A stretch of DNA of 64,000 nt from Lachnospiraceae bacterium KGMB03038 (GCA_007361935.1 CP041667.1:2818501-2882500); one strand, 5' to 3'; counted from the first letter of the stretch, positions 7,886 through 17,506 are shown. Made by a program: numbers and translations. The notes: generated by a model from the sequence alone, not told the origin.

Positions 7886-10311
7886 AGGCTGCTCACTTCC
7901 TCCGGCTTCGTCGTCATAATGCGGTAAAGCTCGGTATCTTTCGGGAAATGGTCTACAAAGGGCAGCACCACATTTCCATAAAAGATAAGTCCCTCGCCTG
8001 CTTCGGTATGGGTTACATACTTCATCTGTTGCGGGGAGATATTAAGCTGCTTTGCAAGGATAGCCCGGTCGCCCTGCGCCTGATTGAGCATGAGGACAAA
8101 ATCAGAGTTTTCAAAGATATTTTCCACCTCGCGTGAAGCAAGCAAGTCCTTAATATTCTGTGTGATAGCTGTCGGTATGCCGCCCCATTTACGGAAACGC
8201 TTCCAAATCTCCACACTGTAAGCTGCGGTCTGTTCCTCTTTTAAGAGCAAGTGAAATTCGTCCATATAGTAGCGGGTGGACTTTTTCTCTGCCCGGTTAA
8301 TGGTAACGCGGTTCCATATCTGGTCTTGCACAATGAGCATACCTAACTTTTTGAGCTGCTTTCCAAGCTGCTTTATATCAAAGCAGACAAGGCGGTTAGA
8401 AAGCTCCACGTTGGTTCTGTGGTTGAATACGTTAAGGCTGCCGGAAACATACAGCTCCAATGCTGCGGCAATGCGGGCAGCTTCCGGCTCCGGCTGCTTT
8501 AACAGCTCGTCGTAAAGGTCGCCCAAGATAGGCATTTTCTCCGGGTCGGGGTCAGCAAGGTAGTCCCTATACACATTTCTTACAGCGCGGTCAATGACGG
8601 TCTTATCAACAGGCTGTAAGCCCTCCTTGCCGCCAATGACAAGCTCGCAGAGAGAAAGGATAAAATCGCTTTTCAGTGCAAGGGGGCTGTCGTCCTCGGA
8701 ATAGTTGAGGTTCATATCCATAGGGTTCACATACTGGGGCGTACCGTCCATACCTTTGCCTGTCGGGGATAACCGTATCACTTGCCCGCCAAGCCGTTTT
8801 ACAAGGGCAAAATACTCCGCTTCCGGGTCGCAGATAAAAATATCGTCGTCGGTAATGAGAAAAGCATTTGTGATTTCCCGCTTTGCCGCAAAGGATTTTC
8901 CGCTGCCCGGTGTTCCCAAGATAAGCCCGTTTGGATTTTTAAGCTGCTTGCGGTCGCAGAGTATCATGTTGTTTGACAGGGCATTTAAGCCATAATACAG
9001 GGCAGCCCCAGTCTGAAATAGTTCCTGTGTGATGAACGGGATAAAAATAGCGGTGCTGCTCGTCGTCAACCCTCTCTGAATAGGGATAAGGTTCTCCCCC
9101 AAAGGGATAGAGGACATCAGCCCCGCTTCCTGCTGATAGTCAAGACGGGTCAAGGCGCAGTTGTATTTCTGTGCAATGCCCGCCGCCGCGAAAATGTCAT
9201 TTTCCAGTTTCCGCTTCGTGTCTGCCATGTTTACCACAAGGAACGTCAGCAGAAACATTCGCTCGTTGCGGCTCTGTAAATCCTGCAACAAATTCTTTGC
9301 TTCATTCCCAAAAGTGGCAAGGTCGGACGGGAGTATGTCAATATCGTAACCGCTTCTAACTGCTTTTTTCTGTTCCTCAATCTTCATCTTGTCAAGGTCA
9401 GTGATTTTGCGCTTAATGGTCTTGATTGCTTCCGACTGGTCGATACTTTTAATATGGAGATTGACAATAACCCCTGTTTCCAAGTCCAACATATCCGCTA
9501 AAATACGGTCGTTTAACTCCGGGGCAAGGATTTCAAGGAACGATACCGCCCCCGTTTTTTTCCCCATAGCAAAGTAGCGTCCCTCCCCGAACTTGAAAGA
9601 GGACGGGGCGATAAAGTCCTTTGTGGTAAGCCCTGTCGGGGTCAGCCAGTCATAGGAGAATGAGAACGGCTCGCCTGCCGGGTGGAATACCCCATGCAGC
9701 ACCTTTAAGCGTTCATAGCCGGATAAGGGGTGCGCCGATACGCCAAGCACCTTGAAATTGTTGAGTACGTCCGTTTCGATACGGGAAAGCCGCGCCCTTG
9801 CCGCCGCCGGATTGTCCGCTTCAATGGAAAACGTGATGTACTTGTGCTTTACAAGCCCGTTGTTCCCTTTGGCAAGCTGCATTTTCAGCATATCGGAATA
9901 TTCGGTGCGGATAGAGTTAAAATCATCATTTTGCGGCGGGATATGGATTGCCCGCGCTGCCTGTTCCTGCTGTGAACCTTGATTGATAAACGAAAGCTGC
10001 ACATTTACGCTTGCGTCAAAGTAATTGAGAAAATCGCACCAGTTTTCAAAAATGGCGGTCTTGTCGTCTGCCTGTGCAAGCTGATAGTTAATGTCCTCAA
10101 AGGCAATGCTCTTTGAATATTTCCGCTGTGCCACTTTGCAGATACCGTCCGGGTACATGGCAAGGTAGGGAATGGTCTGCTGTGCGGTGTGGGCTTTGCC
10201 GTCCCCCTTTGCCTGCCGGATAACCGCCGCTATCTGTTTCTTTTCCGCGCGGGTCAGCTTACGCCTGTTTCCTGCGGCTTCCCGCGTCTTTTTTGTCTGT
10301 CCTTTTGACAA
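7882..10311 (-). CDS. virB4: VirB4-like conjugation ATPase
   Basis: An 809-residue VirB4/TraE-type ATPase that powers the mating channel at the cytoplasmic face. Walker A is LGTPGSGKSFAAK near residue 465 and Walker B with its acidic pair is YYMDEFHLLL near residue 684. The start is TTG 10311, preceded by AAAAGGAGG; it lies within the end of prgI (53-base overlap), as is usual for this pair. The stop overlaps the methylase start. Length and position match VirB4 of Tn1549-type ICEs. Confidence 0.95.
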   Translation of the reverse strand: MSKGQTKKTREAAGNRRKLTRAEKKQIAAVIRQAKGDGKAHTAQQTIPYLAMYPDGICKVAQRKYSKSIAFEDINYQLAQADDKTAIFENWCDFLNYFDASVNVQLSFINQGSQQEQAARAIHIPPQNDDFNSIRTEYSDMLKMQLAKGNNGLVKHKYITFSIEADNPAAARARLSRIETDVLNNFKVLGVSAHPLSGYERLKVLHGVFHPAGEPFSFSYDWLTPTGLTTKDFIAPSSFKFGEGRYFAMGKKTGAVSFLEILAPELNDRILADMLDLETGVIVNLHIKSIDQSEAIKTIKRKITDLDKMKIEEQKKAVRSGYDIDILPSDLATFGNEAKNLLQDLQSRNERMFLLTFLVVNMADTKRKLENDIFAAAGIAQKYNCALTRLDYQQEAGLMSSIPLGENLIPIQRGLTTSSTAIFIPFITQELFQTGAALYYGLNALSNNMILCDRKQLKNPNGLILGTPGSGKSFAAKREITNAFLITDDDIFICDPEAEYFALVKRLGGQVIRLSPTGKGMDGTPQYVNPMDMNLNYSEDDSPLALKSDFILSLCELVIGGKEGLQPVDKTVIDRAVRNVYRDYLADPDPEKMPILGDLYDELLKQPEPEAARIAAALELYVSGSLNVFNHRTNVELSNRLVCFDIKQLGKQLKKLGMLIVQDQIWNRVTINRAEKKSTRYYMDEFHLLLKEEQTAAYSVEIWKRFRKWGGIPTAITQNIKDLLASREVENIFENSDFVLMLNQAQGDRAILAKQLNISPQQMKYVTHTEAGEGLIFYGNVVLPFVDHFPKDTELYRIMTTKPEEVSSL

Positions 10312-10663
10312 TCGCTGATACCTCCTTTTCTAATGCCCGCTGTTTCTCCAAGAGTGCATATAGGTTTTCTGTCTGATATGGTCGCACTTTGGGGCGGGTA
10401 AATTTTGTCTGAATGATGTTCTTTATTACCACTTCAAGGGGCTGCCCATGCTTTTCATACATGGCAACCAAGAAGCAGGGAAGCATGACGACAATCATTA
10501 CCATTGCCGCAAGGCTCGTCCCTGCGCTGTCTTTGAGCAAAAAGAAAAGCGGCAGTCCTATAAGAAGTGCCACTGAAAAACAAAGGATTTGCCGCTTTGT
10601 TAGATTGAAAGCGACTTTTGTTTTGACTTTGGATAGGTCTTTGGGTACAGGTACATACGCCAA
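10259..10663 (-). CDS. PrgI family protein
   Basis: A 134-residue protein with two close transmembrane helices (residues about 28-70) and a charged C-terminal tail. The opening YVPVPKDLSKVKTKVAFNLT is typical of the PrgI family, the VirB3-like inner-membrane partner of VirB4 in Gram-positive type IV secretion. The start is TTG 10663 after AAAGGAGG. It overlaps virB4 by 53 bases and follows the TrbL/VirB6-like gene by 21 bases. Confidence 0.9.
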   Translation of the reverse strand: MAYVPVPKDLSKVKTKVAFNLTKRQILCFSVALLIGLPLFFLLKDSAGTSLAAMVMIVVMLPCFLVAMYEKHGQPLEVVIKNIIQTKFTRPKVRPYQTENLYALLEKQRALEKEVSAIVKRTDKKDAGSRRKQA

Positions 10664-10684
10664 GAAAAAACCTCCTTTCTGCCC

Positions 10685-11554
10685 TTAGTGGGCGTTGAAT
10701 ATGGATTTTGCCAGTGCGCCGGATTTGAACAGGGAGAAACAGAGGATAACGGTATAGGCTGCAAGGGAAAAAATCGCGCTGTGCAGATTGTCCGCTAAGA
10801 CCATTTCGCCTACTAAAACCGCATAAATGCCGACGCATATCATAATGAGGAAGCCTTGAAAGCCCAGTGCAAACAGCCCCTTTAGGTAGTTGTTCCCAAT
10901 CTGTCCCCATTCCCGGTTTGTCATGGTAGCAAAAGGGATAGGGGAAACAGAACAGTAGGCGTATATCTCAATCATTCTGCCGTAGAGGATAACGGTTATC
11001 AGTACGGACATGATTTTCATACAAAGGCTTACAAGGCTCGTTTCCATGACAAGTAACAGTAGTTCGGGGATTTCCATATCTTTTAGTCCCTCCTGCATGG
11101 CGGCAAGGGCTTCGGTTACGTCGATATTCGTATCGCCGCCGATTACCCCCGCCGCGCCGGATACAATATGCTGCGCCATATCAAACACCGCCATAGTAAT
11201 ATCAAAGGTATGTGTTACCAAGAAAACGGCAACAAAGGCTTTGAAAAACCACTTGAAAAACATAAATGTTTCTATGTCGTGCATATTGTTTTTTTCCGTT
11301 ACCATGCTGATAAGCTCATAACAGAGGACATAGGTAATGACAAGCCCCGCAATGGGTACAATCACATTTTCCGACAGGTTTTGTATCATGCTGAAAATGT
11401 TTGCGTTCCACCCCTGCGGGGTCTTGCCTACCTCCGCTGCAATGGTGCCTACTTTTTCGTTTACGTCCCCGAACATAGTGGAAAGGTTGCCGTTAATGGC
11501 TCCGATAAGGATTTCTTTTATCCATTCGTTAATCGCTTCCAGTATGCTCTCCAT
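10685..11554 (-). CDS. TrbL/VirB6-like channel protein
   Basis: A 289-residue polytopic membrane protein with about six hydrophobic segments after an N-terminal amphipathic region. It stands where the VirB6/TrbL-type channel component is found in these ICEs, between maff2 and prgI. The ATG at 11554 follows GGAGGGTAGCCT. No catalytic motif is seen or expected. Its own promoter is not visible; it would normally be transcribed through maff2, which is now cut by the IME, so its expression may depend on read-through from the IME's left end. Confidence 0.85.
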   Translation of the reverse strand: MESILEAINEWIKEILIGAINGNLSTMFGDVNEKVGTIAAEVGKTPQGWNANIFSMIQNLSENVIVPIAGLVITYVLCYELISMVTEKNNMHDIETFMFFKWFFKAFVAVFLVTHTFDITMAVFDMAQHIVSGAAGVIGGDTNIDVTEALAAMQEGLKDMEIPELLLLVMETSLVSLCMKIMSVLITVILYGRMIEIYAYCSVSPIPFATMTNREWGQIGNNYLKGLFALGFQGFLIMICVGIYAVLVGEMVLADNLHSAIFSLAAYTVILCFSLFKSGALAKSIFNAH

Positions 11555-11572
11555 AGGCTACCCTCCGTAATC

Positions 11573-11641
11573 TTATCCGAACAGACCGGAAAGAAGCGGT
11601 ACAAGGATAGTGCCGATAAGGGCAACGCCGCCGCCCGCCAT
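11573..11641 (-). pseudogene. maff2: maff2, 3' fragment (separated by IME)
   Basis: The minus-strand frame reads GIKQLMAGGGVALIGT and ends LVPLLSGLFG-stop at 11573. This is the C-terminal half of the Maff2 family membrane protein, whose N-terminal half (ending GIKQLMAK) lies at 25222-25373. The IME between them shares the short sequence ATGGC at both junctions. Rejoined, the two parts give a protein of about 73 residues, the usual Maff2 size. Confidence 0.85.
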
Positions 11642-11656
11642 AAGCTGTTTTATCCC
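11637..11656. repeat. IME left attachment site (attL)
   Basis: This 20-base sequence matches the right junction at 16 positions and includes the identical GCCAT. Reading minus-strand, it encodes the GIKQLMA part of Maff2. The core pentamer ATGGC is the probable crossover region (inference). Confidence 0.7.
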
Positions 11657-11747
11657 CAAATAGGTGTAGGAAAACGGCTCGATGGCGGGCGGCGGCGTGT
11701 CAAGAAATATCTATGGAGTTTTTAAGAACCGCCCCGGCGGGGGCAGG

Positions 11748-13412
11748 TCAGGCCGTGACCTGCTCCACTTCCGGGATGGGTTTGAGATTGAAATGAATTT
11801 CGATAGAAATGTGTCTTGTCTTATCGCTGTCTATACTCTCATGGACAACGATTTCTTTAATCAGGCGGTTTAAGGTGGCGGCGTCCAGTTCCGTGATGTC
11901 GGCGTATTCCTGAATGGCTTCCACCCATTGGCGGGCGTCACACGCAAGCCGGATTTCATCGGCCAGCTTTTTCCGGCCTTCCTCAACCCTTGCCTTCAAC
12001 TCGGCCTGTTCCGCCTGCGTCTTTTCCATCAGCAGATTGAAGTTCGCTTCGCTGATACGTCCGGCAACCATGTCCTCATACAGCCGCAGCACCATCTTTT
12101 CCAGAACGTCAATCCGTTCCTCGTCTTTGGTAAGGGAACGCTCCAATGCTTCCCGCTGGCCTTTCTGCTCTGCTTCGCAGGTATCGGTCAGCTTCCCGGC
12201 AACGGCTTCCCCGTCCATCAGGGCGGCTCTGGCGCACTCCCGGATTTTGTTCAGTACAAGGCTGTAAAGGGTGTCGTACTCAACCCGGTGCTGGGTACAG
12301 TGCTGTTTCCCGTAGGCGTTGTAGGTCTTACAGGAATAAATCTGCTTCGGGTGCTTGTCGTTGGTGTAGCGGATCGTCAGCGACTTCCCGCACTCGCCGC
12401 ACTTGATAAGCCCCGCAAACAGGCTGATTTCCCCGGTCTGGCGGGGGCGCTGCCGGGATTTCAGCTTGCGCTGCACGATGTCAAAGGTCTTGCGGTCAAC
12501 AAGCGGCTCATGCTGGTTCTCCACCACAATCCAGTCCTCCGGCTTCTTCTCCCCGATGGTGCCGATTTTGAAGCGGTATTCCTTCTTCTGGGAAGCGATA
12601 GCGCCGGTGTAGACGGGGTTCATCAGGATGTCCTTAATCACGGAGAAATCCCACATATACCGCCCGTTTACCGGGTCTTTCTTTTCCCACTTGGTTGACA
12701 CGTTCCGAAAGCCCCGCACCCGGTTCCAGTAGGTCGGGCATGGGATTTTTTCTTCTTCCAGCCTGCGCCGGATGTAGTTGGGGCCGTGTCCTTCCAGCGC
12801 CCACGCAAACAGACGCCGGACAATGGGGGCCGTTTCCTCATCAATCAGCAGATGGTTTTTGTCCTCCGGGTCTTTCCGATACCCGAAGGGGGCAAGGCAG
12901 CCGGTAAACTGGCCTTTCTGCGCTTTCAGCAGATAAGAGGAATGAACCTTCTTGGAAATGTCCTTGCTGTACATCTCGTTGAGGATGTTCTTGAACGGCG
13001 CAATGTCGTTGTTGTCCCGCATGGTGTCGATACCGTCATTCATGGCGATATACCGGACGCCGTGGCGGGGGAAGAAATCTTCAATCAGGAAGCCGGTCTG
13101 CAAGTAATTCCTACCCAGTCTGGATAGGTCTTTCGTGACCACAAGGTTTATCTGCCTGCGCTCGATGGCTTTCAACATCCGTTTCAGGTCGGGGCGCTCC
13201 ATGTTCAGCCCCGTGTAGCCATCGTCCTGATAGACTGCAACAACCTCCCATCCCTGCTTCTCGCAGTAGGTTTCCAGCATATCCCGCTGGTTTGCAATGC
13301 TGGCGCTCTCCCCGTCAAGGTCATCGTCCTTGGAAAGCCTGCAATAGATAGCCGCCCGGAAGCTGCCCGCCAGTATTGCGTCCATGCCTGTATATTCCAT
13401 TCCGTTCATCAT
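11748..13412 (-). CDS. Large serine recombinase of the IME
   Basis: A 554-residue recombinase. The N-terminal resolvase domain contains the catalytic serine in YCRLSKDD and the DLSRLGRNY arginine motif. A recombinase domain follows, then a zinc ribbon (CGECG ... C ... C, residues about 345-380), a long coiled coil and a DUF4368-like C terminus. It cuts and rejoins attachment sites to insert and excise the element. It is the outermost gene, about 100 bases from attL, which is normal for such IMEs. The start has no strong binding site, and the upstream small gene ends 6 bases before it, suggesting coupling. Confidence 0.93.
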   Translation of the reverse strand: MMNGMEYTGMDAILAGSFRAAIYCRLSKDDDLDGESASIANQRDMLETYCEKQGWEVVAVYQDDGYTGLNMERPDLKRMLKAIERRQINLVVTKDLSRLGRNYLQTGFLIEDFFPRHGVRYIAMNDGIDTMRDNNDIAPFKNILNEMYSKDISKKVHSSYLLKAQKGQFTGCLAPFGYRKDPEDKNHLLIDEETAPIVRRLFAWALEGHGPNYIRRRLEEEKIPCPTYWNRVRGFRNVSTKWEKKDPVNGRYMWDFSVIKDILMNPVYTGAIASQKKEYRFKIGTIGEKKPEDWIVVENQHEPLVDRKTFDIVQRKLKSRQRPRQTGEISLFAGLIKCGECGKSLTIRYTNDKHPKQIYSCKTYNAYGKQHCTQHRVEYDTLYSLVLNKIRECARAALMDGEAVAGKLTDTCEAEQKGQREALERSLTKDEERIDVLEKMVLRLYEDMVAGRISEANFNLLMEKTQAEQAELKARVEEGRKKLADEIRLACDARQWVEAIQEYADITELDAATLNRLIKEIVVHESIDSDKTRHISIEIHFNLKPIPEVEQVTA

Positions 13413-13418
13413 AACCGT

Positions 13419-13616
13419 TTACCCGCACAATCCAGACGGAACACGGTCACTCTGAACCTTGTCTTTATTATACTCTAAATCTTGCTTTTTCGCAAGATAT
13501 TCTTTATTATTTCTCTGGCTGTATTTCTGTGCAATCAGGCTCACGAAAACATCCGTAGCGTCCAGTTCGCCGTCAAATACCGTTGTGACATGGATTTCAG
13601 TTTTGCTTTTTGCCAT
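13419..13616 (-). CDS. Small conserved protein upstream of recombinase, function unknown
   Basis: A 65-residue protein starting at ATG 13616 after GGAGGTAACTGCC. The first 35 residues look folded (ATDVFVSLIAQKYS); the rest is charged. It ends 6 bases before the recombinase and probably is translated with it. I do not recognise the family; a recombination accessory or regulator is possible but unproven. Confidence 0.55.
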   Translation of the reverse strand: MAKSKTEIHVTTVFDGELDATDVFVSLIAQKYSQRNNKEYLAKKQDLEYNKDKVQSDRVPSGLCG

Positions 13617-13643
13617 AGGCAGTTACCTCCATAAATAAAATAA

Positions 13644-13849
13644 GCCAGACAGGAGAAGGTCGGCAACGAAGTCCGGCAACGGTCTTCAAAAAACCTCGAA
13701 AACAATCTCTGTCTGGCGGGTTACTGTTTATTTACTTTTTCTTTTATTTTTCTGTTGCTTTGGTTGTCAGAGGGGAGAAAAGCCCGCAGTTACGGTCTTT
13801 TTCCCGGCAACCGGCTCGGCAACGGGATAGCAACGGGGTCGGCAACCGG
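13644..13849. repeat. Cluster of CGGCAAC repeats and an inverted repeat
   Basis: The motif (C)CGGCAAC(C/G)G occurs at 13661, 13673, 13805, 13817 and 13840, with a one-base variant near 13830. The first two copies lie inside an inverted repeat with arms GCCAGACAG (13644-13652) and CTGTCTGGC (13709-13717). The block lies between the virE stop and the small gene before the recombinase. Candidate roles are an attenuator or a protein-binding array; nothing decides between them. Confidence 0.5.
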
Positions 13850-13869
13850 CTGTGATTTCTCCGGATTAT

Positions 13870-15270
13870 TCAGAAGGGAAGTTCCATCTGCTCCGTGACT
13901 TCCACAAATCCGTCCGGCGTTTTTTCACGCCCGTTGTCAGCGCCCGTTGCCGGGGCTTCTCGTTCCCAGCCCTTTTGCCTGCCGTACCCTTCAAATATCC
14001 GGGGATTGGAGAAATACTTCCATCCCGTGATACAGTGGTTCATGATGTCGTTGACTTCCCGGATTTCCCATTGCTTCGGCTCGTCAAAGGGGTGGTTCAG
14101 GGCTTCCTTGAAAAGCTGCTTAGAGCATACGGCGCTGCCAGTGTAGCGGTCAAGGTACGCCTGTATCATCCCGGCCTTGGTGTCCTCCGGCATGAAATCC
14201 CGCTGGTGTTCTTTGAGGTACTGTATCATTTCGGGTGTAAAAGACAGCTTAAAATCGCCGCTTTTGTAGGTTGTCATGGCTTCCGCCCATACCTGTTCCA
14301 GATAGGCTCTGGAAGCGGCTTCATCGTCCAAAATGTGTACCTCGGCCTGTCCGGGGTAGACCATGACCGGCAGGAAGCGCCGGTTCCCGGAACGGTCAAG
14401 GGGCAGGAAGTCCAGCGCATTGGAAGTCCCGCCGAACACGCATTGCCGCAGCCTGTCCTCCGGGTGGGTTTCGTAGGGGATTTTATAGACCTCCTTCTGG
14501 CGGCTTAAAAATGACTTGATTTCCTCTATGCTCTTGGCGTTTGCGGTGGCAATCATCTCCGACATTTCAATTATCCAGTGGCCTTGTAGCTTGCGGTACA
14601 CGTTATCATCGTCCAACTTCCGCAAATCATCGGAAAACCACTCGTCTTTTACGGCCAGCAGCCGGAAGAAGGTGGATTTCCCGGCTCCCTGACCGCCAAC
14701 CAGACAGAGCATGACCTCAAACTTACAGCCGGGGCAGAATGCCCGGTGGATGGCTCCCAGCAGGAACAGCCGCAGGGAATGGTAAGTGAAGTTGTCTGTG
14801 TCGGCTCCCAGAAAGTGACGCAGGCAGTAGCGGATACGCTCTTTCCCGTCCCAGACAAGGCCGTTCAGGTAGTCCCGGATGGGATGGTAGCTGTTGGCGT
14901 CTGCGGCCAGATCAGCGGCGTCTGCTATCTTTTTCTCGCTTGTCAGGCCGTAGGTATCTTCCAGATACAGCCGGATATATTTCATGTCCGTGTCGGTCAT
15001 GGCCTTGCTGCCGGTTCTGCGTTTCCTGCCGATGGGCTTTAGAAGGTCAATACGCTCGGTCAGGAGATTTTTTGCAACCGCCCCGGAAAGAATGGGGTCA
15101 TACTGGAACACGGTCAGGCAGTTGTGGATACTGTTCCGCACGCCGCCTTTCTCGGTGCCCTCCAGCATGGCTTTCACTTCCTCAACGCTCCGGGGCGGGG
15201 GTGCGGCTTCGATGGTGTCCGTCACGGCCTGCCGCAGTTCTGGCGGCAAGGTCTGCCATTCTCCGCTCAA
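13870..15270 (-). CDS. VirE family (virulence-associated E) helicase-like protein
   Basis: A 466-residue P-loop protein of the VirE/VapE-type family found in IMEs, satellite phages and plasmids, thought to act as a replicative helicase with a primase partner. Walker A is GGQGAGKST near residue 193; the surrounding HWIIEMSEM and NRRFLPV segments fit the family. The start TTG 15270 is preceded by GAGGAACC and lies 88 bases inside the end of the CHC2 gene, so the two are coupled. Together they likely replicate the excised element. Confidence 0.88.
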   Translation of the reverse strand: MSGEWQTLPPELRQAVTDTIEAAPPPRSVEEVKAMLEGTEKGGVRNSIHNCLTVFQYDPILSGAVAKNLLTERIDLLKPIGRKRRTGSKAMTDTDMKYIRLYLEDTYGLTSEKKIADAADLAADANSYHPIRDYLNGLVWDGKERIRYCLRHFLGADTDNFTYHSLRLFLLGAIHRAFCPGCKFEVMLCLVGGQGAGKSTFFRLLAVKDEWFSDDLRKLDDDNVYRKLQGHWIIEMSEMIATANAKSIEEIKSFLSRQKEVYKIPYETHPEDRLRQCVFGGTSNALDFLPLDRSGNRRFLPVMVYPGQAEVHILDDEAASRAYLEQVWAEAMTTYKSGDFKLSFTPEMIQYLKEHQRDFMPEDTKAGMIQAYLDRYTGSAVCSKQLFKEALNHPFDEPKQWEIREVNDIMNHCITGWKYFSNPRIFEGYGRQKGWEREAPATGADNGREKTPDGFVEVTEQMELPF

Positions 15271-15829
15271 GGTTCCTCACTTCCTTTCCGTAGCTGGCAA
15301 TCAGGGCAGCCCGTTCCCCTATGTCGGAGAACAGCAGCACATCCAGCAGATATTCCACATGGGATTGTTTCTGCAAGGCTTCCACGAAAAGCGGGTGCCA
15401 TTCTTCCTCCGGCGTCTTTGGGGCATAGTCCCGCTTCCAGCAGCGCAGCAGATTGTGATAGTCGGACAGTACCCGGAAACAGTGGCGCTCCATGCGCTTA
15501 AATTGATGTTCCGGGCTTTCCTGACGTGGCTTCCGCTTCGGGCGGCTCCTGCTTGGCGGCTCCCTGTCCTCATAGGGGATGGAGAAGTCCTGCGCCAGCA
15601 TGAGGGCGGCTTCTTTGGGGCTGACGTTTTCCAGACGGGAAACAAAGTCAATCACATCCCCGTCTGCCTGACAGCCGAAGCAATGGAAACGCCGGTCAAC
15701 CTTCATGCTGGGGTTTTTATCGTCATGGAAAGGGCAGACGCACATCCCGTTTCTCCCTACCCGGATACCGTAATGCTCGGCGGCCTGCCGGGTGGAAACA
15801 GACTGCTTCACGGCTTCAAATACGTTCAA
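15182..15829 (-). CDS. CHC2 zinc-finger primase-type protein
   Basis: A 215-residue protein with a DnaG-like CHC2 zinc finger: CVCPFHDDKNPSM ... FHCFGCQADGD, residues about 22-50. Only the DNA-binding finger and a helical C-terminal region are present, with no Toprim catalytic domain, so it probably loads or guides the VirE partner rather than priming alone (inference). I choose TTG 15829, which follows AGGAGG; upstream frame extension would run through the terminator hairpin. Confidence 0.85.
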   Translation of the reverse strand: MNVFEAVKQSVSTRQAAEHYGIRVGRNGMCVCPFHDDKNPSMKVDRRFHCFGCQADGDVIDFVSRLENVSPKEAALMLAQDFSIPYEDREPPSRSRPKRKPRQESPEHQFKRMERHCFRVLSDYHNLLRCWKRDYAPKTPEEEWHPLFVEALQKQSHVEYLLDVLLFSDIGERAALIASYGKEVRNLERRMADLAARTAAGRDGHHRSRTPAPER

Positions 15830-15850
15830 TAGGCAAATCCTCCTGAAAAT

Positions 15851-15893
15851 AGAAAAAGCGCCTGCCATTCTCACAAAGAAAAGGCAAGCGCCT
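15851..15893 (-). terminator. Hairpin terminator between mobL and CHC2 gene
   Basis: Minus-strand arms GGCGCTTGCC and GGCAGGCGC are followed by TTTTTCT, 7 bases after the relaxase stop. It should end most relaxase transcripts or attenuate the replication genes. Confidence 0.75.
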
Positions 15894-15899
15894 GATTGG

Positions 15900-17489
15900 T
15901 TAAAGTTCCATATCCTGTTTTTGCTGGCGGCGGGGCTGCTGGCGTTTCTGTTCTTCCCGCTGTTTTGCGCCCTCAATCTTCCAGCTTAATTGTTCGTTGA
16001 TGGACGGCTTCTTTCCCGGCTCCGGCACAACACGGCGCTGGTCGGGCGGCAGCACATGGTTTATCCAGTAGCGCACATCCCGCAGCAGCTTCATATCCGC
16101 CTGAACCGCCTGCAATCCCTCATTTTTTTTAGACAGTTCCTCGGAAAGCTGCGCCCGTTCTTTCTTTAACTCTTTCGCATCGAAGGGCAATTCCTCCTGA
16201 TGGGCTTTGAAGAAACGCTTTGCGGCAAGGTAGGCGTCCAGTTCCTCCCGGTGTTCGGCGGCAAACTTCTCCTTTCGGGTTTTCCAGCCGATGGAAGCGT
16301 ATTTCTTGTAAACCTCTTTGTAGGCTCCGTGGTTGGCGATATGGGAAAGGGTGGTGTCGATGGCCTTTATCCGGCGTTCCGATTTTCGGATGTCGGTTTT
16401 GGCAGAAAGTATCTCCCCGCTGACCTTATCCAGATAGGCGTCAAGGCTCTCCACGGTGGAGATCTCTTTCTGCCGCAGGAAGTCAAGGGCTTCCATGACC
16501 TTGTTGAAATCGCCAACAGTGCCTTTCAGCTTCCCCTTGGAAGTCCAGCCGGTGCGTTCCTCGCTCCGCATATCCAGATACCGGGAAAGCAGTTCGGGGA
16601 TGGTCGGCTCCTTTGCCTGTTCCAGCACTTCCAGCAGCGCTGCCTTTTTCTCTTTCAGGCCGGACAGCCAGCCCTTTAAGCTGCGTACCATCTGCCGGAT
16701 AGACTGCATGAGGGAATTGGCGGCTTTGATGTCCCGGTTCAGGTTGCCGATGTTGGTCTGTATGCCTTTCTTCTCCAACTGGCTGACCGCTGGCCCCATG
16801 TGGACGGTGGGGATTTTATCAATCCCCTGTCGGGCATAGGAACGAAGGTCAAGGCGCTCCGGGCTGCCGATGGCTTCCAGATAGCGGTTCGCCGTGTCAG
16901 CCCAGCCCTGCCGCCATATCTCGGCGTACTTCTGGTCGTTCCAGTCCACGGTGTCCTCCTTGTGGCTTTTCCATCTGCCGGACGCAAGCCGGATACGCTC
17001 GCCGTTCTCGTCAAGGTCATAAACCTTCCGGCTCTTTGGGAGCCACTTGCCTTGTTCGTCCATTGCCCGCATGGTAAGCAGGATGTGGGCGTGGGGATTT
17101 CCGTCCCCCTTGTCATGGATGGCAAAGTCGGCAATCATGCCCTTGGAAACAAAAAACTCCCGGCAGTAGTCCCGGATAAGGTCGGCGTACTGTGACCGGG
17201 GAAGTTCCCTCGGAATGGCAAGCACAAACCTCCGGGCAAGCTGGGAGTTCCATTGCTTCTCGATGGCTTCGGCGGCGTTCCACAAGGTATTCCGGTCTGC
17301 GTATTCCGGCGGGGCATGGGGCGGCAGCATGATTTCGGTGTGGACGATTTCGCTTTTATGGGAATAGTATTTCTGTTTCTGGTCGTATTCGGAAAACAGC
17401 CGTTCCCCGCTCTGGTAGGCGGCAGACGCAACGGCTGACTGGCGCTTGCTGCGCTGGATGATTTTCACATCAAAGTGCGGGCATGGCAA
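15900..17489 (-). CDS. mobL: MobA/MobL family relaxase
   Basis: A 529-residue MobQ-type relaxase that nicks oriT and leads the strand into the recipient. The N-terminal relaxase domain has the metal-binding GNPHAHILLTMR near residue 131. A long coiled-coil C-terminal half follows (residues about 250-500). I place the start at TTG 17489, seven bases after GGAGG; the frame extends to an ATG at 17522 that belongs to the hairpin leader. The closest oriT candidate lies 600 bases upstream at 18099-18141, which is the expected side. Confidence 0.92.
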   Translation of the reverse strand: MPCPHFDVKIIQRSKRQSAVASAAYQSGERLFSEYDQKQKYYSHKSEIVHTEIMLPPHAPPEYADRNTLWNAAEAIEKQWNSQLARRFVLAIPRELPRSQYADLIRDYCREFFVSKGMIADFAIHDKGDGNPHAHILLTMRAMDEQGKWLPKSRKVYDLDENGERIRLASGRWKSHKEDTVDWNDQKYAEIWRQGWADTANRYLEAIGSPERLDLRSYARQGIDKIPTVHMGPAVSQLEKKGIQTNIGNLNRDIKAANSLMQSIRQMVRSLKGWLSGLKEKKAALLEVLEQAKEPTIPELLSRYLDMRSEERTGWTSKGKLKGTVGDFNKVMEALDFLRQKEISTVESLDAYLDKVSGEILSAKTDIRKSERRIKAIDTTLSHIANHGAYKEVYKKYASIGWKTRKEKFAAEHREELDAYLAAKRFFKAHQEELPFDAKELKKERAQLSEELSKKNEGLQAVQADMKLLRDVRYWINHVLPPDQRRVVPEPGKKPSINEQLSWKIEGAKQREEQKRQQPRRQQKQDMEL

Positions 17490-17506
17490 GTCACGTCCTC
17501 CTTTCT

